Shown here one piece after another: positions 32,478 through 33,605 of a DNA stretch of 33,605 nt. This stretch comes from Candidatus Gastranaerophilales bacterium. GTDB taxonomy: Bacteria > Cyanobacteriota > Vampirovibrionia > Gastranaerophilales > Gastranaerophilaceae. The notes under the pieces were generated by a model that saw nothing but the letters and a program-made list of their open reading frames with translations, was not told the DNA's origin and did not search any database. Location: assembly GCA_944325905.1 (NCBI GenBank), contig CALVBY010000010.1:1-33605 (forward strand). The letters run 5' to 3'. The translations under genes and the position numbers were made by a program. How positions within the stretch are numbered: the stretch's first letter is position 1; each line of letters starts with the position of its first letter.

Positions 32478-32486
32478 TGTTATAAT
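32478..32486 (+). promoter_or_regulatory. speB extended -10 promoter
   Basis: TGTTATAAT (TATAAT at 32481-32486) lies 20 bp before the ATG. The -35 zone (TTTTAT) is poor. AAGGAG follows the start site, 5 nt before the ATG. Confidence 0.6.
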
Positions 32487-32506
32487 TAATAAAAAAAGGA
32501 GAAGAA

Positions 32507-33343
32507 ATGCTTAGAGGACCGTTTTTAGACAGAAATTGGATGGGGCAAAATCCGGATTATGAAACATCCGATATAATTATGTTAGGATTACCGTTTGATG
32601 GTACAGTATCTTATAGACCGGGTTCAAGGTTCGCACCTGAACAGATTAGACTTGCAAGCTGGGGACTGGAAGAGTATTCTCCTATTTTTGACAAACACCT
32701 TGAAGATGTAAACTTTCACGATGCAGGTGATTTAGAGCTTCCTCTTGGAAATACATACAAATCGCTTGAAGTTATAGAAAAAAATGTTGAAGATATTTAT
32801 AAAGAAGGCAAAAGAGTTTTTGGAATCGGTGGAGAACACTTGGTAACTTTGCCTGAAATAAAAGCTGTTTCAAAGTTTTATAAGGATTTGGCAATAGTTC
32901 ATTTTGATGCGCACACAGATTTAAGAGAAGAATATTTGGGTGAAGAAATGTCACATTCAGCGGTAATCCGTCACGCATCAAAGATTGTCGGACCTAAAAA
33001 CATAAAACAAATCGGAATTCGCTCAGGTATGAAAGAAGAATTCGAGTTCATGAAAGAGCACAAAACATTAATCCACAAACATGATGAACTTGATGCTTTG
33101 AAAGGCAAAAAAATCTTTGTAACTGTTGATTTAGATATCCTTGATCCTTCCGTAATGCCCGGGACAGGAACTCCTGAAAGCGGGGGAATGCAGTTTAAAG
33201 AACTTGTAGAATGGTTTGAATACCTTAAAAACTTCGACATAATCGGGGCAGATGTGGTTGAACTTGCACCTGATTATGATGCTTCAGGTGTATCTACAGC
33301 GGTTGCAACGAAGGTTATAAGAGAACTTTTGATGGTAATGTAA
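32507..33343 (+). CDS. speB: agmatinase (ureohydrolase family)
   Basis: A manganese ureohydrolase, most likely agmatinase, which turns agmatine into putrescine and urea. The metal-binding residues are visible: GIGGEH (His111), HFDAHTD (Asp134, His136, Asp138) and TVDLDILDP (Asp208, Asp210). The 278 aa are in the SpeB range. Arginase or another guanidino hydrolase cannot be excluded from motifs alone. AAGGAG lies 5 nt before the ATG. The stop overlaps the ligA start as TAATG. No arginine decarboxylase is in the window. Confidence 0.9.
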   Translation: MLRGPFLDRNWMGQNPDYETSDIIMLGLPFDGTVSYRPGSRFAPEQIRLASWGLEEYSPIFDKHLEDVNFHDAGDLELPLGNTYKSLEVIEKNVEDIYKEGKRVFGIGGEHLVTLPEIKAVSKFYKDLAIVHFDAHTDLREEYLGEEMSHSAVIRHASKIVGPKNIKQIGIRSGMKEEFEFMKEHKTLIHKHDELDALKGKKIFVTVDLDILDPSVMPGTGTPESGGMQFKELVEWFEYLKNFDIIGADVVELAPDYDASGVSTAVATKVIRELLMVM

Positions 33344-33605
33344 TGGTTATAGACAGAATAAATTTTTTAAAAGACGAAATTAATAAAAGTAATTACAAGT
33401 ATTATGTTGAAGAAAACCCGTATTTAAGCGACTTTGAATACGACCAGCTTTTTGCGGAATTAAAGGCTTTAGAAGAGCAATATCCTTTGTTGAAAACTCC
33501 TGATAGTCCGACACAAAGGGTCGGCTCGATTAGTGAAAAATTCTTCCCGTATAAACACAAATATCGCTTATATAGCCTTGACAATACTTATAACGATGAA
33601 GAACT
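33343..33605 (+). CDS. ligA: NAD-dependent DNA ligase, N-terminal fragment cut by window end
   Basis: The first 87 codons of LigA, which seals nicks using NAD, are visible. The Ia domain shows NYKYYVEENPYLSDFEYDQL, then LEEQYP and DSPTQRVG, followed by YSLDNTYNDEE, the start of the adenylation domain. The catalytic KxDG lysine lies beyond the window. The ATG overlaps the speB stop by one base (TAATG), so translation is probably coupled. The frame is open to the last base, so this is truncation by the window and not a pseudogene. Confidence 0.95.
   Translation, partial: MVIDRINFLKDEINKSNYKYYVEENPYLSDFEYDQLFAELKALEEQYPLLKTPDSPTQRVGSISEKFFPYKHKYRLYSLDNTYNDEE

Larger units (their letters stand above)
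31517..32506. other. ~1-kb region without a convincing gene
   Basis: 31517-31870 is AT-rich and holds the ylmE promoter and a possible micro-ORF. From about 31872 to 32450 the composition turns GC-richer and palindrome-rich. Frames of 100-136 aa exist on both strands there, but they are cysteine- and proline-rich, lack ribosome sites and cross the palindromes, so I do not call them genes. The speB promoter follows at the right edge. Confidence 0.65.

Overview
The window is a low-GC bacterial chromosome segment with compact, mostly housekeeping content. It combines a SepF/FtsZ/YlmE division cluster (typical of Cyanobacteria and Gram-positives) with diderm-type genes: PilM/PilN/PilO-like pilus inner-membrane parts and a KdsC-like Kdo-8-phosphate phosphatase. 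It also has fermentative AdhE, no photosynthesis genes, and a short pilin-like protein starting MKKAFTLAEVLITLG. Together these suggest a non-photosynthetic relative of Cyanobacteria (Melainabacteria/Gastranaerophilales, gut-type). This assignment is inference from gene content; no database was searched.

Layout. 1-1100: tRNA-Val, tRNA-Ala and tRNA-Cys, a degenerate partial copy of the tRNA-Val 5' half, and a GNAT acetyltransferase. 1100-2220: an XRE regulator divergent from a pilin-like gene, with repeated TTTACTG operator half-sites between them. 2237-5010: adhE with a Rex/CRP-like operator upstream. 5139-7066: a lineage-type hypothetical gene, a rhodanese, a 94-aa small protein, and a 412-bp intergenic region ending in an intrinsic terminator that serves no visible gene. 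7067-10280 (minus): kdsC-like, TPR protein and aspartokinase as an overlapping operon. 10336-13529 (plus): histidine kinase, comF, a hypothetical gene and a radical SAM/SPASM protein. The two transcription units diverge from a nearly symmetric -10 element. 13530-15862 (minus): a PilM-PilN fusion and PilO. 15968-18692 (plus): nadA, rlmB and a sigma-70 factor. 18677-19199: two small genes, one an XRE regulator. 19288-25017 (minus): rpsA, ispH, an 832-aa and a 368-aa uncharacterised protein. 25269-26228: class II aldolase. 26302-27864: a membrane-anchored protein with a long charged helical tail. 28101-31516 (minus): ftsZ, nadK, sepF, ylmE. 31517-32506: about 1 kb without a convincing gene, including a GC-richer, palindrome-rich repeat patch. 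32507-end: speB and the 5' end of ligA.

How genes relate. NAD chemistry recurs: nadA (de novo NAD), nadK (NADP), NAD-dependent ligA, and NADH-consuming adhE under a Rex-like site. FtsZ, SepF and YlmE form the division set. PilMN-PilO and the pilin-like protein belong to a type IV pilus-type system whose other parts lie elsewhere. Four proteins (94, 368, 520 and 832 aa) match no family I recognise; three of them share an I-S/T-F motif near the N-terminus.

The most interesting non-gene signals are: three genes whose -10 box sits exactly 6 nt before the ATG (possible leaderless mRNAs); Shine-Dalgarno-sequestering hairpins before two adjacent small genes; a symmetric divergent promoter; a tRNA-Val with A32-C33 instead of the near-universal U33; and an orphan terminator suggesting an unannotated RNA.
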